8,770 nucleotides of DNA from Candidatus Omnitrophota bacterium. Lineage in GTDB: Bacteria; Omnitrophota; Gorgyraeia; 2-02-FULL-51-18. The DNA is taken from the NCBI GenBank assembly GCA_016196505.1, contig JACPXO010000185.1, forward strand, positions 1 through 8,770, given 5' to 3'. Within the stretch, counting starts at the first letter, position 1; the number at the start of each line of letters is the position of its first letter. Below are positions 6,225 through 8,770 of this stretch, piece by piece. A model generated the notes under the pieces. The model made no database searches, had not been told where the DNA came from, and saw only the letters and a list, made by a program, of their open reading frames with translations. Made by a program: the position numbers and the translations under genes.

Positions 6225-8162
6225 CTAGGAAACTTCTATTTTTTGGACAAGGTCAAAGGGATTGTAGCCGGTCCAGGCGAAGATTCCGTACACGGTTCCG
6301 GAAACGGACCCCGTCCTTTGGCCTTTGGGACTTCGCCATCCATGGCCCGTGTCCACGTTATCGATAGAGGCGTAAGGAAGGCACCCGCGCCCCTGCCCTG
6401 TCCGCGAAGGGCTTGTGATCAAAAGTTTCTGGAGTTCGTTGAGATACAACTCGGCTTTCCTCGCGTAAACTTCGGCCTTCGGCGGGTTGCCGCCCTTTTC
6501 AAAATAATTCGCCAGCATCCGGTAGGCGATGACCATCTGGGCCGTCCACTCCGTGGAGATGACCCCGCCGCGCCCCACATTTTCGGCCTTGGCGAAATCA
6601 AAACCCTTTGCCTCAGCGAGGGCTCCATCCGGTTGGGTGTAATTGACGGTAACTTCGCAATTTTTTTCGGCAAAATCGGCGATCGCCTCCGGGTCAAATT
6701 CAAGCTCGCTCAAGCGCTCGGGACCGATGGCGGCGATGGCCCAGCTGAAAGTGTCCGTCGCGATGGTCGCGTCGCCTTTTCCGCGGTTTAACCGCCTTTC
6801 CTTTACCGTGTAGGCGTATTTTTTGATCCACGCGAGAACTTTTTCCTGGGCGGCCTTGTACCGCTCCCGGCCGGTTTCTTGGTACAGCATCGAAAAAAAC
6901 GCGTAGGCGTCAAGGTTGTGCTCGGTGCTGTACCAGGACACCGTCGGGCCGCCCTTTATCCCGCCTTCCTCGTCCTGGAGAGCCAAGAGCCATTCGGCGA
7001 CACCTTCGGCCACCGGCAGATAGGTTTTATTGTTCAGCCGATGACCGTACTGGAGCGCCGCGATCCCGATCCAGACATTCGGCCCGGCGTGGATCGTGCT
7101 TTCCATAGGATGCCCGTCGGTGGCGTCATACGCATTGTAGTAAGCCCCGTTGTATTTAGTGGCTCGTTTAGCGTAAAAAGAAAGGATGGCCTCGGCATGG
7201 GTCGTGTCACCGAACAAAAGGAAGGTTTGGGCCGCCAACGACTGATCGTACGTGAACGCCCAATCCTCAAGCGAAAGGTCCCCCTCAAAACTCGCGATGA
7301 GCCCCGTGTGCAGGTTCTGATGAGACTTCACCCAGGCGTACATCTGTTTCAACAGCGAAGCGGTCCCCGCTTCTTGCGTCTGCCGTAAAGTCCGGTAAGT
7401 CGTTTCTAACCGCACTTTACCCTCTTCAAGACTTTTAAGTTCGAAACTCAAGCGCTTTTCTTTTTCGAGGCCGGCCGCCAGTTCTTTTTCATAGGTCTCT
7501 TTCTGGCTCATATTTTCAGCCGTGAGAGACGCCAGGGCTTCCTGCATTTTTTTGATCGTGGCGTTGGCCTGGCGTAATTCCTCCTCGAAGGAAAGTTTAC
7601 GTTTCTGAAGCGCTTCGATATCCAGATTGACCTTGGAGCGCCTCTCCGCGCCCACGACGAGCTGGCTTACCAGCAGTTTATTTTGGCGGACGAGCTCCTG
7701 GTCATGCCAAAAAAGAAGCGCGAGAGCCACAAGGAGCACAACGCCTGCCCCGAGCACGAGCCGCGGGATCCACAAGAGTTGCCGGGCGTATTGGATGAGG
7801 CGTTTCTGCGCGGCCGGGTCGATCTGTGTGTACGCGACGCCGATAAAATAACGCACCGGAAGCGGGTTTTCTCGTTTTTTCAGCCAGGCGACCTTGGAAC
7901 GGGCCTGAATGGGATTCCGGGAAAAAGGCGTGTTGATCGTAAGGTCGAAGGATAGGTTCGGCGATTCTAAAAATTTTTCGGTGGCTTTGTCGAAGCTCTT
8001 GAGCTCGAGACGCATGCCGCCGGCGCTGACGTCGCGGGTGAAGGCCTGCAAAAGGCCTGAGGAACACTTGCGGCCGGCCTCGTCGAGGATCTCCACCTCG
8101 ACCGGAAAAACGGTGTTCATACGTACGTACTGCCGTTTTTCTATGTAAGAGGGCTCAACCAT
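6225..8162 (-). CDS. PilZ domain / transmembrane helix / coiled coil / six-hairpin glycosidase-like toroid protein
   Basis: This 645-residue product (from the ATG at 8162) combines four parts. A PilZ domain (about 5-125) has both c-di-GMP signatures: RxxxR (R10-R14, RQYVR) and DxSxxG (D44, S46, G49 in DVSAGG). A single hydrophobic helix follows (about 131-152, core LVLGAGVVLLVALALLF), preceded by basic residues (KRLIQYARQLLWIPR), which predicts N-terminus in the cytoplasm and C-terminus in the periplasm. Residues about 155-267 are a heptad-rich, Lys/Glu-rich coiled coil. Residues about 270-645 resemble an alpha/alpha toroid glycosidase fold, with helical repeats and blocks such as EDWAFTYDQSLAAQTFL, YSTEHNLDAYAFF and STEWTAQMVIAYRMLANYF, ending in SVSGTVYGIFAWTGYNPF. 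Acidic residues in these blocks (D300, D306, E414, D418, E538) could be catalytic, but I cannot assign a GH family. An in-frame GTG at 8177 would add five residues. Neither start has a Shine-Dalgarno; the ATG was chosen because PilZ proteins usually start close to RxxxR. Confidence 0.82.
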   Translation of the reverse strand: MVEPSYIEKRQYVRMNTVFPVEVEILDEAGRKCSSGLLQAFTRDVSAGGMRLELKSFDKATEKFLESPNLSFDLTINTPFSRNPIQARSKVAWLKKRENPLPVRYFIGVAYTQIDPAAQKRLIQYARQLLWIPRLVLGAGVVLLVALALLFWHDQELVRQNKLLVSQLVVGAERRSKVNLDIEALQKRKLSFEEELRQANATIKKMQEALASLTAENMSQKETYEKELAAGLEKEKRLSFELKSLEEGKVRLETTYRTLRQTQEAGTASLLKQMYAWVKSHQNLHTGLIASFEGDLSLEDWAFTYDQSLAAQTFLLFGDTTHAEAILSFYAKRATKYNGAYYNAYDATDGHPMESTIHAGPNVWIGIAALQYGHRLNNKTYLPVAEGVAEWLLALQDEEGGIKGGPTVSWYSTEHNLDAYAFFSMLYQETGRERYKAAQEKVLAWIKKYAYTVKERRLNRGKGDATIATDTFSWAIAAIGPERLSELEFDPEAIADFAEKNCEVTVNYTQPDGALAEAKGFDFAKAENVGRGGVISTEWTAQMVIAYRMLANYFEKGGNPPKAEVYARKAELYLNELQKLLITSPSRTGQGRGCLPYASIDNVDTGHGWRSPKGQRTGSVSGTVYGIFAWTGYNPFDLVQKIEVS

Positions 8163-8180
8163 GGCCGGGAGGAACACCCG

Positions 8181-8770
8181 TCAAGGCTTACGGGTCCACA
8201 ACGATTTTAGAACTTCGTAGGATTTCTTGGGAACGCGCTCTTGGTTGCCGTGGAAGGTTTTCTTGGGGTTCAGGCCGACAACGCCCCACCACTCCTCGTT
8301 CATGTTGAGCCGCTCTTTGACATCGGCGTCATAATGATAGGAGTTGTTGTACCAGTGAGCGGCCGTGTCCTGGACGGACCAGGTGTAAGGGAGGTTTTCG
8401 TTCCCTTTCCACCACTCATCATTCCATTCAAAGAGCGTGCCCCCGAGGCAATTTCCCACGCCTTTCTTCGAATGGGCGTTTCTCTCGATGTCCCGCCACT
8501 GGAATTTCAGAAAATCGGCCTGGGAATTTTCGTCCGGTTCCCGCGTGAACGCGTTGAAGCTGTCCGCTCCCCATTCCGTCATCAGGACCGGAATATCAAA
8601 TTTTTGTTTCACCTGCCGGAAGAGGTTGCCGAAGCCCGGGCCGCGGTAAGCGATCATCCCGATCACGTCGATGTCTGGACAGTGCTCTTTGGCGAGATCC
8701 AGACTGGAAACCTCGCCCACGCCCATCACGACGGGATGTTTGGGATCGATCTTCTTGATCTCTTTGGCCA
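8181..8770 (-). CDS. C-terminal part of a clan GH-A (GH2-like TIM barrel) glycoside hydrolase, cut by the window edge
   Basis: The frame is open from the window edge to the TGA at 8183-8181, giving 195 complete codons of the C-terminus. The visible part begins AKEIKKIDPKHPVVMGVGE, a helix-then-strand unit typical of the second half of a (beta/alpha)8 barrel. It continues through DVIGMIAYRGPGFGNLFRQ to VLMTEWGADSFN. The Glu of TEWG (codon at 8576-8574) fits the nucleophile at the end of strand beta-7 in clan GH-A retaining enzymes. The next block, GGTLFEWNDEWWKG, fits strand beta-8. The acid/base Glu on strand beta-4 would lie upstream, outside the window, so an intact active site cannot be confirmed. 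Closest resemblance is to GH2-type TIM-barrel domains, with GH72 or GH17-like glucan enzymes as alternatives. Location in the cell cannot be judged without the N-terminus. The following gene starts 18 bases after this stop, so it belongs to the same operon. Confidence 0.75.
   Translation of the reverse strand, partial: AKEIKKIDPKHPVVMGVGEVSSLDLAKEHCPDIDVIGMIAYRGPGFGNLFRQVKQKFDIPVLMTEWGADSFNAFTREPDENSQADFLKFQWRDIERNAHSKKGVGNCLGGTLFEWNDEWWKGNENLPYTWSVQDTAAHWYNNSYHYDADVKERLNMNEEWWGVVGLNPKKTFHGNQERVPKKSYEVLKSLWTRKP

Noticed and set aside
6218..6229. Tandem hexamer gctagg-gctagg in the gap before the GH116 start
   Set aside because: Only two short copies, partly within the stop region of the PilZ gene; most likely chance, not an operator or attachment site.
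8160..8175. CCTCC-containing stretch just upstream of the PilZ ATG as a ribosome-related signal
   Set aside because: On the coding strand it is the complement of a Shine-Dalgarno, not a Shine-Dalgarno, and no pairing partner nearby suggests a regulatory hairpin.
8163..8177. GTG at 8177 as the start of the PilZ gene
   Set aside because: It is possible and adds five residues, but it has no Shine-Dalgarno either and the ATG at 8162 places the RxxxR motif at the usual distance from the N-terminus. The choice is not secure.

Overview
The window is essentially all coding, and every supportable gene lies on the minus strand, so transcription runs from position 8770 towards 1. It reads as one compact operon of five genes, cut at both ends: a clan GH-A glycosidase (C-terminal part only), a PilZ / transmembrane / coiled-coil / alpha-alpha toroid protein, a GH116-type beta-glucosidase, a large outer-membrane beta-barrel protein, and the N-terminal half of a GH94-clan (GH149/GH161-like) glycan phosphorylase. 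Junctions are very tight: an 18-base gap, a 7-base gap, a 4-base ATGA overlap and a 1-base TGATG overlap. No stretch over 300 bases lacks a gene, and I see no RNA gene, mobile element, CRISPR array, terminator or convincing promoter.

The organism is a diderm bacterium, because one gene encodes a signal-peptide-bearing beta-barrel protein ending in an outer-membrane C-terminal signature. Base composition looks moderately GC-rich by eye (not computed). The style of the locus, with carbohydrate-active enzymes, an unfamiliar large barrel and an inner-membrane PilZ protein, recalls poorly cultivated phyla such as Omnitrophota. That placement is a guess; no taxonomic marker is present.

The genes make sense together as a beta-glucan-type polysaccharide locus. 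The GH116 enzyme and the phosphorylase lack export signals and would act in the cytoplasm on beta-linked gluco-oligosaccharides. The barrel would give passage through the outer membrane. The PilZ protein has an intact c-di-GMP-binding motif pair, one transmembrane helix, a long coiled coil and a C-terminal toroid of the six-hairpin glycosidase type, predicted to lie in the periplasm. Two readings remain open: a c-di-GMP-controlled exopolysaccharide synthesis/export system (compare Alg44 and AlgE in alginate, or BcsZ and BcsC in cellulose), or a glucan uptake and phosphorolysis operon. No glycosyltransferase or inner-membrane transporter is visible, so flanking genes would decide.

The most unusual item is the PilZ-transmembrane-coiled-coil-toroid protein, which would join an intracellular second-messenger sensor directly to a periplasmic glycan-active or glycan-binding domain.
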